Source: Bacillus mycoides (lineage in GTDB: Bacteria; Bacillota; Bacilli; Bacillales; Bacillaceae_G). From it: a stretch of DNA of 64,000 bases. Where the stretch lies: contig NZ_CP036132.1 of the NCBI RefSeq assembly GCF_018742245.1, positions 1,979,001 through 2,043,000 on the forward strand. Reading direction: 5' to 3'. Position numbers and translations under genes: made by a program. Shown piece after piece: positions 7,823 through 16,744 of the stretch; the first letter of the stretch is position 1, and every line of letters starts with the position of its first letter. A model generated the notes under the pieces. That model saw nothing but the letters and a program-made list of their open reading frames with translations, ran no database searches and was not told the origin of the DNA.

Positions 7823-7837
7823 AATTTTCAGAATAGT
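7823..7837 (+). promoter_or_regulatory. CodY-like box before a GNAT gene
   Basis: The 15-mer matches AATTTTCWGAAAATT at 13 of 15 positions, about 58 bp before the acetyltransferase start. Such matches occur by chance in AT-rich DNA, so this is a candidate only. Confidence 0.3.
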
Positions 7838-7894
7838 GGAGAAAATGTTTTTACAAGGAAAATTTTAAACTAACAGAATGGATAGGGGATCAAG

Positions 7895-8392
7895 ATGATA
7901 CGAGAGATTAGAGTAGAAGATGCAGCATCATTTTTACAATTAAGTAAGCAATTAGACGAAGAAACGAAATTTATGTTATACGAACCAGGAGAACGAAAAA
8001 CTACAGTAGAGCAACAAGAAAAGATGGTCCACCGTTTTATAGAAAATGAATATGCGACAATATTTGTAGCAGTTGAAGATGATAGAGTAATTGGATTTAT
8101 TTTAGCTAATGGTAATGATGTTCAAAGAAAGAGACATGTGGCAGGCATTGTAATTGGTATTTTGCAAGAGTATAGTGGCCGAGGTATTGGAACGAGTTTG
8201 TTTAAAGAAGTAGAGAAGTGGGCAAGATTACATGATGTATGGCGTTTAGAATTAACGGTAATGGCCCACAATACAAGAGCTCAGGCACTATATAGCAAAA
8301 TCGGATTTGCACAAGAAGGTGTCAAAAAATCTGCTCTTATCATCGATGGAAAAGGTATCGATGAGTATGAAATGGCCAAATTATTAAAATAA
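7895..8392 (+). CDS. GNAT family N-acetyltransferase
   Basis: This 165-aa protein has the complete GNAT fold: an N-terminal strand (IREIRVED), the acetyl-CoA P-loop region (about 85-105: VIGILQEYSGRGIGTSLFKE), and the C-terminal ALYSKIGFAQEGVKKSAL motif. It should acetylate an amine using acetyl-CoA; the substrate is unknown. The ATG follows AGGGGATCAAG. It is the first gene of a probable three-gene unit with the carboxypeptidase (11 bp later) and the Nudix hydrolase. Confidence 0.85.
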   Translation: MIREIRVEDAASFLQLSKQLDEETKFMLYEPGERKTTVEQQEKMVHRFIENEYATIFVAVEDDRVIGFILANGNDVQRKRHVAGIVIGILQEYSGRGIGTSLFKEVEKWARLHDVWRLELTVMAHNTRAQALYSKIGFAQEGVKKSALIIDGKGIDEYEMAKLLK

Positions 8393-8403
8393 GAGGTCGT
8401 TAT

Positions 8404-9144
8404 ATGAAAAAAAGATGGGCACTACTTGGTACCGTAGCAATGATACTGATCATTGGAGTAGCAGGAATAAATTATAAGATGTACAAGGAGCAAGAGGCGC
8501 GGGAAGTAAATGTAAACAATATATTTCCGAAAGCTAAAGAAACGATTGCTAATATGGATGGGGATATCGCAGTCATTAGTAATCCAAATTCGATGCTTGT
8601 ACTTGTGAATAAAAATAGGCGTTTACCAGATGGATATAGACCGCCAGATTTAGTTGTTCCGAAAGTACGTTATTCTAGTGAAGGTGATCAGGAGAAGAAA
8701 AAGATGAGGAAAGAGGCAGCGGTGGCACTTGAGGAAATGATTCAGCAAGCCGATAATGAGCGGATTTTCCTTTTTGCAGTCTCTGGATTTAGATCTTTTG
8801 ATCGACAAAAAGCATTAAATACAATGTATAAAAAACAAGATGGAGAAGCAAAGACAGCGATGTCTAGTGCAGTCCCTGGTACGAGTGAACATCAAACAGG
8901 ACTAGCTATGGATATTACATCTCAATCTGCTAAATTTCAGTTAGAAACTGTTTTTGGGGAGACGAAAGAAGGAAAGTGGCTTTCTGAAAATGCCCATAAG
9001 TTTGGTTTTGTTATTCGATATACGAAAGAGAAAGAAGGGATTACCGGCTATCGTTATGAACCGTGGCATGTACGGTATGTTGGGAATCCGCAAGCTACAT
9101 ATTTATATGAAAACCAACTGACGCTTGAAGAAGTAACGCAGTAA
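8404..9144 (+). CDS. Membrane-anchored D-alanyl-D-alanine carboxypeptidase, VanY/M15B family
   Basis: The 246-aa protein begins with a signal-anchor (residues about 5-25). The M15B zinc peptidase domain then shows SGFRSFDRQ (about 123-131), SEHQTGLAMDIT with the zinc-binding His and Asp, and EPWHVRYVG with the final zinc-binding His. Such enzymes trim terminal D-Ala from peptidoglycan stem peptides outside the cell. The usual catalytic and metal residues are present. No lipobox Cys is visible. GAGGT lies before the ATG, and it is transcribed with the flanking GNAT and Nudix genes. Confidence 0.88.
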   Translation: MKKRWALLGTVAMILIIGVAGINYKMYKEQEAREVNVNNIFPKAKETIANMDGDIAVISNPNSMLVLVNKNRRLPDGYRPPDLVVPKVRYSSEGDQEKKKMRKEAAVALEEMIQQADNERIFLFAVSGFRSFDRQKALNTMYKKQDGEAKTAMSSAVPGTSEHQTGLAMDITSQSAKFQLETVFGETKEGKWLSENAHKFGFVIRYTKEKEGITGYRYEPWHVRYVGNPQATYLYENQLTLEEVTQ

Positions 9145-9167
9145 TGAATTGAGGGGAGAGGGCTAAG

Positions 9168-9614
9168 ATGACAATGTTATATAAGAAAAAGGTACATGCA
9201 TATATTACGAGAGAAAAAGAAGGGGTTATGCAACTACTCGTTTTTAAACATCGTGATATACGAGAGGCTGGTATCCAAGTGCCAGGTGGGACAGTAGATG
9301 AAGGGGAAACGTTAGAGGCAGCAATTTTACGTGAAGTGCAAGAAGAGTCAGGACTACGCCATTTTTGTATCGAGCGCTTCCTATCTGATTACATTATTTA
9401 TATGAAAGAAAAAAAAGAATATCAAAAACGTCATTTTTTCCACATTTCATTATTAACAGATGTGAAAGATACGTGGGAACATATAGTAAGTGCTGGTGAG
9501 GAAGACAAAGGTTTGGTATTTTGTTATGAGTGGATTGATATTAACAAATGCCCTGAATTAGCAGGTAAACAAGGAGAGTTTTTATATTTGCTAGAAGAGG
9601 TATATGTAAAATAA
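9168..9614 (+). CDS. Nudix hydrolase
   Basis: This 148-aa protein contains a full Nudix box at about residues 40-62 (GGTVDEGETL, then REVQEESGL), matching Gx5Ex7REUxEExGU. The catalytic glutamates are intact, so it should cleave a nucleoside diphosphate linked to another moiety; the substrate cannot be told. The ATG follows GGGGAGAGGGCTAAG. It is the last gene of the GNAT-carboxypeptidase-Nudix unit and is followed by a terminator. Confidence 0.88.
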   Translation: MTMLYKKKVHAYITREKEGVMQLLVFKHRDIREAGIQVPGGTVDEGETLEAAILREVQEESGLRHFCIERFLSDYIIYMKEKKEYQKRHFFHISLLTDVKDTWEHIVSAGEEDKGLVFCYEWIDINKCPELAGKQGEFLYLLEEVYVK

Positions 9615-9615
9615 T

Positions 9616-9660
9616 AAAAAGGGTTTGAGGCGATATTGAATTCGTGTCAGACTCTTTTTA
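9616..9660 (+). terminator. Intrinsic terminator after the Nudix gene
   Basis: AAAAAGGGTTTGA pairs with TCAGACTCTTTTT over 13 bp with two G-U pairs. Confidence 0.7.
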
Positions 9661-9801
9661 TTTCTCTGGAAATTAAAGGTTTGTAAATAGGTGAGTTGAA
9701 TTCCTGTATAGGGATAGTAGTTGTTAATGCGAGGAGCGGAAAAAATGAAAAAGTAATAGATATACGTCATATATATAAGGGCTTATAAAAGGAGAATGAA
9801 A

Positions 9802-11277
9802 ATGGAAATTCAGTTCAATACATTATTGCAAAAAGAATTAACAATTCATGATATACAAACTGCAATGGAAGAAGGAAAATTAACGTCGAAAGAATTAGTC
9901 ATGTATTATCTTCATAGAATCGCAAAATATGACCAAGATGGTCCGAAACTCAATTCTATTTTAGAAATCAACCCAGATGCTATCTTTATTGCAGAAGCGC
10001 TAGAACATGAAAGAAAGACAAAAGGTATAAGAGGTCCATTGCACGGTATCCCTGTATTACTGAAGGACAATATTGAAACAAGTGATTCTATGCATACAAG
10101 TGCAGGGACAATTGCTCTTGAGCATAATGTTAGTAATCAAGATGCATTTCTTGTTAAAAAACTGCGTGCAGCAGGAGCAGTGATAATAGGAAAAGCAAAT
10201 ATGACAGAGTTAGCAAATGGAATGTCTTTTGAAATGTGGGCTGGATATAGTGCTAGAGGCGGTCAAACGATAAATCCTTACGGCACAGGAAAGGATGATA
10301 TGTTTGTTGGTGGATCGAGTACAGGGTCTGCCGTTGCAGTTGCTGCTAACTTTACAGTATTATCCGTTGGTACAGAAACAGATGCTTCTATTTTAAGCCC
10401 AGCTGTTCAAAACTCTGTTGTAGGTATTAAACCGACTGTTGGTTTAATTAGCCGTAGAGGCATTATTCCGTTCACATATTCGCAAGATACAGCCGGTCCG
10501 TTTGCTAGAACGGTAACAGATGCTGCTATTTTACTAGGGAGTTTAACTGGAGTGGATGAAAAAGATGTAGCTACTTATAAAAGTGAAGGCATGGCATATC
10601 AAGATTATACATCTTATCTTGATGCTAATGGTTTAAAGGGAGCGAAGATCGGTGTTTATAGCAATGCTTCAAAAGATTATTACGAAAATGGTGAGTACGA
10701 TGAAAAATTGTTTGAGGAAACGATCCAAGTATTACGTAGTGAGGGAGCGACAGTAGTAGAAGATATTGATATTCCGTCTTTTCATAGGGAATGGAGTTGG
10801 GGAGTTCCACTTTATGAGCTGAAGCACAGCTTGGATAACTATCTTTCTAAATTACCTTCTACTATTCCAGTGCATTCTATTTCGGAGTTAATGGAGTTTA
10901 ATAAAAACATAGCAGAAAGAGCTTTGAAATATGGACAAACTAAGTTAGAAAGAAGAAAAGATTTTCCTAATACGTTAAGAAATCCAGAATATTTAAACGC
11001 AAGATTAGAAGATATATATTTTTCGCAAAAACAAGGTATTGATTTTGCGTTGGAAAAATATAATCTTGATGCGATACTGTTCCCTTTCTATATAGGCTCT
11101 ACTATATGTGCGAAAGCAGGTTATCCATCTATAGCAATACCAGCAGGATATATGAAAAACGGAAGACCTTTTGGGATTACACTTGCAAGTACTGCTTTTA
11201 GTGAAGGGACATTAATTAAACTAGCATACGCTTTTGAACAAGCGACAAAACATAGAAAAATACCAAACTTATCGTAA
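9802..11277 (+). CDS. Amidase signature family enzyme
   Basis: The start is set at the ATG at 9802, because GGAG lies 7 nt upstream; the ATG at 9796 is too close. The 491-aa protein has the amidase-signature Ser-cisSer-Lys triad: Lys in VLLKDNIE (about residue 90), the cis-Ser in VGGSSTGSAVAVA (about 173) and the nucleophile Ser in GTETDASIL (about 197; most relatives have DGS or GGS). It hydrolyses amides; the substrate is unknown. GatA of glutamyl-tRNA amidotransferase is a relative, but no gatB or gatC is nearby. Confidence 0.85.
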   Translation: MEIQFNTLLQKELTIHDIQTAMEEGKLTSKELVMYYLHRIAKYDQDGPKLNSILEINPDAIFIAEALEHERKTKGIRGPLHGIPVLLKDNIETSDSMHTSAGTIALEHNVSNQDAFLVKKLRAAGAVIIGKANMTELANGMSFEMWAGYSARGGQTINPYGTGKDDMFVGGSSTGSAVAVAANFTVLSVGTETDASILSPAVQNSVVGIKPTVGLISRRGIIPFTYSQDTAGPFARTVTDAAILLGSLTGVDEKDVATYKSEGMAYQDYTSYLDANGLKGAKIGVYSNASKDYYENGEYDEKLFEETIQVLRSEGATVVEDIDIPSFHREWSWGVPLYELKHSLDNYLSKLPSTIPVHSISELMEFNKNIAERALKYGQTKLERRKDFPNTLRNPEYLNARLEDIYFSQKQGIDFALEKYNLDAILFPFYIGSTICAKAGYPSIAIPAGYMKNGRPFGITLASTAFSEGTLIKLAYAFEQATKHRKIPNLS

Positions 11278-11286
11278 ATAGAAACG

Positions 11287-11335
11287 AGAGAAGGTTGCCT
11301 GAAATGGATTTATGGAGGCCAGCCTTCTCTTATTA
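11287..11335 (+). terminator. Intrinsic terminator after the amidase gene
   Basis: AGAGAAGGTTG pairs with CAGCCTTCTCT (one G-U pair), followed by TATTAAT. Confidence 0.65.
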
Positions 11336-11501
11336 ATAGCTAAAAGTATTGTCGATTTCTGTTGATGAATCGATATCTCATATCGAATCGTTGATATATT
11401 GTAAGTTGTGATAGATATAATTGAAAAATCGTTGATATAAATTCATTGGACTATGTAGTTGGAAGTCTTATATAAGAAATAAATCACTTAGATACAATAT
11501 G

Positions 11502-11828
11502 TTAAATAGCAATCTCTTTCTTTTGCAATCTCTGATGCTTTAATAAACGAAAAGACAAACAAGCAGAACATAAAATAAGAAAAGAAGCGATGATATAAAT
11601 AGTACGAACACCGAAAATATCGGTAATTGTAGCTGATCTAGTTGTGATATAGATGTGAGTTGTAATAATTATTATGTATACAATGTCAGCGAGGGTAATA
11701 CACATTTTGGAGCCTAAATAGTAAGCTAGTGAACGTTTCGGCAATAAGAATTTCACCTTCAAATCAATAATATTTTTAAAATTATAATCTGAAAAAAATA
11801 TTTTTGAAACAATTAAATTTTTTGTCAT
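11502..11828 (-). CDS. Small hypothetical membrane protein
   Basis: The 108-aa frame encodes a protein with two hydrophobic helices (about 47-62 and 75-96) and basic ends. I do not recognise a family. The upstream region lacks a good ribosome site, and base composition is as AT-rich as the surrounding non-coding DNA, so this may not be a real gene. The long continuous frame and a membrane-protein-like residue pattern argue for keeping it. Confidence 0.4.
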   Translation of the reverse strand: MTKNLIVSKIFFSDYNFKNIIDLKVKFLLPKRSLAYYLGSKMCITLADIVYIIIITTHIYITTRSATITDIFGVRTIYIIASFLILCSACLSFRLLKHQRLQKKEIAI

Positions 11829-12009
11829 TTTTTGAAAGGAATTTTCATGTATAATGAAGAATATATTAATATAGTATTTTATTAATGCTTGTTGTAACAG
11901 CGAATATATATAATAGCTTGTAGCAAACGCCCCTCTATGAGAAAGGGCGGATAAACCATTCTTTTCTTCATATACATATAGAAAATGAGAAAGAAAGTGA
12001 GGGTTGCAT
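11829..12009 (+). promoter_or_regulatory. Leader of the NfeD-SPFH operon
   Basis: This stretch contains a short hairpin (CGCCC at 11928-11932 with GGGCG at 11945-11949) in an otherwise AT-rich leader, then GTGAGGGTTGCAT before the ATG. No known riboswitch is recognised. Confidence 0.25.
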
Positions 12010-12438
12010 ATGGCTGGATGGGTGATTTGGTTTATAATAGCGGGTATTTTATTTATTGCAGAAATGTTGTCGATTACTTTTTACATGCTTTGGCTTGGAA
12101 TTGGAGCTGTTGTCGGAGGTCTTATTGCTTTGTTTGCTCCTGATGCACTATTCTTACAAGTTGTTGTTGGGGCGATTGTAAGTTTAACATTGACTTTCTT
12201 TACGAAAAGAATTTCAAAAAACTTTCGAGAAGCAAAAGGTTTTACTGATACAGTAGATAAACTGGTTGGTAAAAATGGAATTGTTATGCAAGCGATTACA
12301 AGTGAAGTGAACGGTATTGTGAAAGTGGATGGAGATACTTGGACAGCTATTTCGGATACTCCTATTGATGCTGGAGAAAAAGTCGTTGTTATAAAGAGGC
12401 ATAGTACTATTTTACAAGTGAAAAAGGAGAGTGAATAA
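12010..12438 (+). CDS. NfeD family membrane protein
   Basis: The start at ATG 12010 fits the ribosome site GAGGG; a TTG two codons earlier overlaps it. The 142-aa protein has two membrane segments (about 5-24 and 30-70) and a C-terminal OB-like domain (about 78-140, GKNGIVMQAI...GEKVVVIKRH). NfeD proteins pair with SPFH/stomatin proteins and help organise membrane microdomains. The SPFH gene starts 2 bp after this stop, the conserved arrangement. Short (NfeD1b-type) forms like this lack the serine protease domain. Confidence 0.88.
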   Translation: MAGWVIWFIIAGILFIAEMLSITFYMLWLGIGAVVGGLIALFAPDALFLQVVVGAIVSLTLTFFTKRISKNFREAKGFTDTVDKLVGKNGIVMQAITSEVNGIVKVDGDTWTAISDTPIDAGEKVVVIKRHSTILQVKKESE

Positions 12439-12440
12439 AT

Positions 12441-13406
12441 ATGGCAGTAGCATTAACGTTAACGATTATTTTCGCATTGATTGTCGTTGTATTTATTGCA
12501 TTGACGATTAAAATTATTTCGCAGCAAAAAGTTGGGGTTGTTGAAAGGTTTGGTAAATTTCAACGGATTATGCACCCAGGATTAAATATTTTAATCCCAA
12601 TTGTAGATCGTGTTCGTGTATATCATGATTTGCGTATTCAACAAACGAATGTACCACCACAAAAGGTAATTACGAAAGATAATGTACAAGTAGAAATTGA
12701 TACAATTATTTTCTATCAAATTGTTGAACCAGAGCTTGCGACATATGGTATTTCAAACTATGAATATGGTGTTCGTAATATTACATCTGCAACAATGCGA
12801 CAAATTATTGGTAAAATGGAGCTTGATGAAACATTATCAGGTCGTGAAAAAATTTCAACAGAAATTCGTTTAGCACTTGATGAAGCGACAGAAAAATGGG
12901 GCGTTCGTATTGAGCGTGTCGAAATAGTCGATATTAACCCACCAAAAGATGTGCAAGTATCAATGGAAAAACAAATGAAAGCAGAACGTAATAAACGTGC
13001 GATCATTTTAGAAGCTGAAGCAGCAAAACAAGACAAAGTCCTTCGTGCTGAAGGAGAAAAACAAAGTAAAATTTTAATGGCTGAAGGGGATAAAGAAGCG
13101 CGTATTCGTGAAGCGGAAGGTATACGAGAAGCGAAAGAATTAGAAGCGCAAGGGGAAGCAAGAGCGATTGAGGAAATTGCAAAAGCAGAACAAAATCGAA
13201 TTGAATTACTTCGCGCAGCAGATTTAGATGAGCGCGTACTTGCTTATAAATCATTTGAATCATTGATTGAGGTTGCAAAAGGACCAGCAAATAAAGTCTT
13301 TATTCCGTCTAATGCAATTGAAACACTTGGTACTCTTGGTGCTATTGGGGAAATTTTTAAAGAGAAACAAGCGAAGAAATTACCTTCGTCAGATACAGAA
13401 AAATAA
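12441..13406 (+). CDS. SPFH/stomatin-like (paraslipin, QmcA-type) membrane protein
   Basis: The 321-aa protein has an N-terminal membrane helix (about 3-25), an SPFH domain (about 28-195: GVVERFGKFQRIMHPGLN, PPQKVITKDNVQVEIDT, RIERVEIVDINPP), and a long Ala/Glu-rich coiled coil (about 195-270). Such proteins oligomerise at the inner membrane and form raft-like platforms with NfeD partners. It is distinct from FloA (YqfA type) by its N-terminal KVGVVERFGKF motif. It is in an operon with the NfeD gene. Confidence 0.9.
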   Translation: MAVALTLTIIFALIVVVFIALTIKIISQQKVGVVERFGKFQRIMHPGLNILIPIVDRVRVYHDLRIQQTNVPPQKVITKDNVQVEIDTIIFYQIVEPELATYGISNYEYGVRNITSATMRQIIGKMELDETLSGREKISTEIRLALDEATEKWGVRIERVEIVDINPPKDVQVSMEKQMKAERNKRAIILEAEAAKQDKVLRAEGEKQSKILMAEGDKEARIREAEGIREAKELEAQGEARAIEEIAKAEQNRIELLRAADLDERVLAYKSFESLIEVAKGPANKVFIPSNAIETLGTLGAIGEIFKEKQAKKLPSSDTEK

Positions 13407-13420
13407 CTATAAGAGTGAGG

Positions 13421-13451
13421 AAGAGAAATGGGATGCCATTTCTCTTTTTTG
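13421..13451 (+). terminator. Intrinsic terminator after the SPFH gene
   Basis: AAGAGAAATGG pairs perfectly with CCATTTCTCTT around a GATG loop, followed by T residues. Confidence 0.85.
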
Positions 13452-13454
13452 TGC

Positions 13455-13483
13455 GTATATTACGAAAGGCTTGTACATATCCA
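13455..13483 (+). promoter_or_regulatory. Candidate sigma-E promoter of the second spoIIP
   Basis: GTATATT (13455-13461) and CATATCCA (13476-13483) are 14 bp apart, the same layout as the element before the first spoIIP. Confidence 0.5.
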
Positions 13484-13503
13484 TGTATAAAGAAGGTGAT
13501 ACA

Positions 13504-14637
13504 GTGAAAAAGTATGCAACTCGTATACATGGGAAAAAACTAGTTTCGTTACTCTTTTTATATGCACTAATAGTAATTATTATTGCGTCGATTTTGACGT
13601 CACTTTTACATACAATGAAATCGAATTATGCGAATCAATGGTTTGGAAAAGTATCTATGCAAGGTTTTATTCAAATGATAGAAAGTGAGAATCGCTATTA
13701 TGGATTTGATTATTTTAAGCAAAATAAACGAGAATCAGTTGGGAATTTAATGTTCTCTATTGCGACAGATTTGAAAATAAAAGATTTAAGAACATTTGTC
13801 GGGAAAGAAGTACCTGGTATGTCAAAGTATTACTCGAATATTATCGTAGCTGGGGAAGGGACAAACTTTACGAATATTCCAAATGAATCTAGTGTACCGA
13901 TTGAAGAAGTAACGAAAGAGCGAGAAGTAGCAAAAGATAAAGTTACAGAAGCAGAAAAGAAAAATCCAGTGCAGAAAAAGAACGGAACGAAAAAAGGAGA
14001 AAGCGCAGTATACATTTATCATACACATAGCTGGGAATCCTTCTTTCCGTTATTACCAGGGGCTACCGATCCATCAAGTCCGGATGTAAATGTGTCCTTA
14101 CTAGGGAAACGTATGAAAGAACAACTTGAAGGACAAGGAATTCCGGTAATTCATGATAAAACGAATATGGGGGATTTATTAGCGAGTAAAAAATGGAAAT
14201 GGCCGCAATCATATAAAGCGTCTCATGGATATGTAAAAGAAACATTAGCACAAAATAATAAAATTGCGTTTCCGATTGATATACACCGTGATGATCAGCG
14301 GAAGAAGGTAACAACAAAAGTAATTAACGGGAAATCGTATGCAAGATTATATTTTATAATTGGGATGGAAAATGAAGGGCGTGCTGAAAATGAAAAAATT
14401 GCAAGGGCAATCAATAGTTATTTAGATGAAAACTATTACGGATTAAGTAGAGGGATTTTTCCGAAGTATAAAAAAGATGGAAATGGCGTTTATAATCAAG
14501 ACTTATCTAAAAACGCAATGTTAATTGAAGTTGGTGGTGTTGATAATACGTTAGATGAATTATATAACACAATTGATGTGTTAACGGAAGCGTTTAGTAA
14601 GTATTATTGGAATGATGCAGAGAAAGTGAATGGGTGA
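13504..14637 (+). CDS. spoIIP: Stage II sporulation protein P, peptidoglycan amidase (paralog 2)
   Basis: The open frame extends back into the SPFH gene, but the start is placed at GTG 13504, where GAAGGTGAT precedes it by 5 nt, matching the layout at paralog 1; ATG 13483 is an alternative but overlaps the candidate promoter. The 377-aa product has a membrane anchor (about 14-35) and the SpoIIP amidase signatures IYHTHSWESFFPLL, IDIHRDDQRK and LIEVGGVDNTLDEL. Its role should match paralog 1 (septal peptidoglycan hydrolysis during engulfment). Whether the two are redundant or act at different stages is unknown. Confidence 0.88.
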   Translation: MKKYATRIHGKKLVSLLFLYALIVIIIASILTSLLHTMKSNYANQWFGKVSMQGFIQMIESENRYYGFDYFKQNKRESVGNLMFSIATDLKIKDLRTFVGKEVPGMSKYYSNIIVAGEGTNFTNIPNESSVPIEEVTKEREVAKDKVTEAEKKNPVQKKNGTKKGESAVYIYHTHSWESFFPLLPGATDPSSPDVNVSLLGKRMKEQLEGQGIPVIHDKTNMGDLLASKKWKWPQSYKASHGYVKETLAQNNKIAFPIDIHRDDQRKKVTTKVINGKSYARLYFIIGMENEGRAENEKIARAINSYLDENYYGLSRGIFPKYKKDGNGVYNQDLSKNAMLIEVGGVDNTLDELYNTIDVLTEAFSKYYWNDAEKVNG

Positions 14638-14662
14638 GGAACGGGGAACCGTTCCTTTTTTA
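14638..14662 (+). terminator. Intrinsic terminator after spoIIP paralog 2
   Basis: GGAACGG (14638-14644) pairs with CCGTTCC (14649-14655), followed by a T-run. Confidence 0.8.
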
Positions 14663-14727
14663 TTTTTGAAATCCTAAAATATGATATAATAGAATTTTGT
14701 GAACATTAAACGAGGAGTGGGATAAAC

Positions 14728-15318
14728 ATGCAAATACTACTAATACGCCACGGTGAATCAGAAGCTGATATTTTAAATGTACATGAAGGTCGAGCTGACT
14801 TTGAATTAACAGAAAAGGGAAGACAGCAAGTACAAAGACTTGTACAGAAAGTGAAAGCGGACTTTCCACCAGATTTCATTTGGGCAAGCACATTAAAACG
14901 TGCCCGAGAAACGGCTGAAACATTAGCTGAAGCGATTCAGTGCCCAATTCAATTAGAAGAGGAATTAATGGAGTTTAATAATGGAGTGCAAGCAGGTTTA
15001 TCATTTGAGGAAGCAAAAAAATATCCAGAGCCAAAGTTTCTTCATGACCGGTTTGAAAACGGGGAATCATTTATTGAATTTAGAATGAGAATAGAAGGAA
15101 TCTTTTCTAAAATCGTGACAGAAAATACATATGATCGGATTGCAATTGTTGCACACGGTGGTGTAATAAATAGTATTTTACGAGCATTTTTCCAAATGCC
15201 AATTAGTATGGACTATTATTTTAAACTGGGAGATACGGGTATTAGTTTGATTGAACTTACGGATAAACAGAAAACTGTGCATTTTATAAATGATACAAAT
15301 CATTTGGATGGATTGTAA
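14728..15318 (+). CDS. Histidine phosphatase family protein (phosphoglycerate mutase-like)
   Basis: This 196-aa protein starts with the family's IRHGESEAD motif (phospho-accepting His about residue 8) and has a later VAHGGVINSILR (second catalytic His about residue 141). It should dephosphorylate a small molecule by a phospho-histidine intermediate; the substrate is unknown. The ATG follows GAGGAGTGGGATAAAC. The next gene, a HAD phosphatase, begins 6 bp after the stop, so they form a phosphatase pair. Confidence 0.88.
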   Translation: MQILLIRHGESEADILNVHEGRADFELTEKGRQQVQRLVQKVKADFPPDFIWASTLKRARETAETLAEAIQCPIQLEEELMEFNNGVQAGLSFEEAKKYPEPKFLHDRFENGESFIEFRMRIEGIFSKIVTENTYDRIAIVAHGGVINSILRAFFQMPISMDYYFKLGDTGISLIELTDKQKTVHFINDTNHLDGL

Positions 15319-15324
15319 GAGGAT

Positions 15325-16101
15325 ATGTACAAAGTTGTATTTTTCGATGTTGACGGTACTCTTTTAAGTGAGATTGATAGAAGTATGCACGAAAGTACAA
15401 AAGAAGCGATACAAAGGTTAATAGATAAAGGAATTCACGTCGTTGTTACAACTGGGAGACCATATAGTTTATGCTCACAATTTAAAGAACTGGGCATAAA
15501 TACGTTTATTTCTGCAAATGGTGCACATATAAAATGTGCTGATGAAGTTATACATAAATCGGTACTTTCAATTGAAATTGTTCATGATATTTCAAATTTC
15601 GCTGAATTACATGGTCACAGTGTTTCTTATTTTACAGAAGAATTTGTAATGAATGGTATTGCCTCAAAAGACGAACGTGTAATACGAGCATTAAATGAAA
15701 CGTTAAATTTAGAGCGGTATCCTGACAAAGTTAGAAACTTGTCAGAAGAGATTTATTGTGTATGTCTGTATGCTGATGAAACAGAAGCTCAAAAATTCTT
15801 TGAAAGATATCCAGCACTTACGTTTGAACGTTTTCATGGTTACGTTATGAATGTGTTGGAAGATAATAAAGTATCGAAGCTAACTGCAATTCAAAAGGTA
15901 TTGGAACATCTGGGAATTTGTAAATCAGAAGCAATTGCTTTTGGTGACGGTGGAAATGATGTTGAGATGTTACAGTATGTAGGACTGGGAATTGCGATGG
16001 GGAATGGCGGAGAAGAGTTAAAAACAAGAGCAGATTTCGTTACAAAGAAATCAAGTGAAGGTGGTATTTCTTTTGCTTTAAAAGAGTTTGGGATTATTTA
16101 A
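15325..16101 (+). CDS. Cof-type HAD-IIB family phosphatase
   Basis: The 258-aa protein has HAD motif I DVDGTLL (nucleophile Asp about residue 8), motif II VTTGRPY, motif III Lys near VSKLTAI and motif IV GDGGNDVEML (about 210). The inserted cap is of C2B type. These enzymes hydrolyse sugar phosphates, FMN or related compounds. Spacing to the upstream histidine phosphatase (6 bp) indicates one transcript. It ends in a palindromic terminator shared with the convergent DinB-like gene. Confidence 0.87.
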   Translation: MYKVVFFDVDGTLLSEIDRSMHESTKEAIQRLIDKGIHVVVTTGRPYSLCSQFKELGINTFISANGAHIKCADEVIHKSVLSIEIVHDISNFAELHGHSVSYFTEEFVMNGIASKDERVIRALNETLNLERYPDKVRNLSEEIYCVCLYADETEAQKFFERYPALTFERFHGYVMNVLEDNKVSKLTAIQKVLEHLGICKSEAIAFGDGGNDVEMLQYVGLGIAMGNGGEELKTRADFVTKKSSEGGISFALKEFGII

Positions 16102-16102
16102 A

Positions 16103-16132
16103 AAGATATCTTTATTCGAATAAAGATATCTT
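16103..16132 (+). terminator. Bidirectional palindromic terminator between convergent genes
   Basis: A perfect 15+15-bp palindrome centred between 16117 and 16118 (AAGATATCTTTATTC and its complement). It begins right after the HAD stop and contains the last codons of the DinB-like gene on the other strand. Confidence 0.75.
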
Positions 16133-16573
16133 AGGATCTTTAATATGCTCAACTAATAAAATATGAATTTGCCCGCGATGATGATAAAAATGTGCAACGA
16201 TTTCAAGCAACCATTCGAATCGAGAGTAAGAAATACCCCAATAAGTAGTCATAATTTCAGCTAATTCTTCATTGGAATAGGATAAAAAAGTTTTAGAAAG
16301 TAAATCGTACCCTTGTATCATCGTTTGTTGCATTTGAGTAATTGTTTCTGGTGTTTGTTCTATATAAAAGGTATGTAATTCTTTTTCCGTAATACCATTT
16401 AATATGAGTAAATCAGCATGGCAAATAAGGGAAAGATGTGTACACATTTCAAATAATGACCGCTTTGATTCAATCGGTTTTATTTTTAAATCATTTTCAG
16501 TATATTGGTTCAGTATTTGAATGGAAGTATCGATAGCAATTTTAACTTGATTCAATGCAGATGGAACAAACAT
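16112..16573 (-). CDS. DinB family protein
   Basis: This 153-aa four-helix-bundle protein shows a metal-binding pattern typical of the DinB superfamily: MCTHLSLICHADLL (about 47-60) and a C-terminal HFYHHRGQIHILL (about 130-142). It probably binds a divalent metal; the specific reaction is unknown. An upstream GGAGG lies about 14 nt from the ATG, a long spacing. It converges with the HAD phosphatase gene and shares the palindromic terminator. Confidence 0.8.
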   Translation of the reverse strand: MFVPSALNQVKIAIDTSIQILNQYTENDLKIKPIESKRSLFEMCTHLSLICHADLLILNGITEKELHTFYIEQTPETITQMQQTMIQGYDLLSKTFLSYSNEELAEIMTTYWGISYSRFEWLLEIVAHFYHHRGQIHILLVEHIKDPKISLFE

Positions 16574-16652
16574 TGTAATTATTCTCGCCTCCGTATATAA
16601 TAATTTCTTAAGGGTATTATATCATACTCAAAATTCCGAAAATTCTAGTAGT

Positions 16653-16681
16653 TTGACTAGCATAGTGAAAAGTATTATATT
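16653..16681 (+). promoter_or_regulatory. Candidate sigma-A promoter of the alanine racemase gene
   Basis: TTGACT (16653-16658) and TATATT (16676-16681) are separated by 17 bp, about 64 bp before the chosen start. Confidence 0.55.
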
Positions 16682-16744
16682 GTAAAAGGTCATATGAAAC
16701 ATGAAATAGAATGGAATGTAATTATTGAGTTAGGAGTTAGACCA

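Noticed and set aside
11340..11501. Repeated ATCGTTGATAT motifs and a short hairpin after the amidase gene
   Set aside because: Only two imperfect copies in AT-rich DNA; no clear function or regular spacing.
13003..13290. Minus-strand ORF inside the SPFH gene
   Set aside because: It lies opposite the coiled-coil coding region, has no ribosome site, and a Leu-rich composition typical of antisense to Glu/Ala codons.
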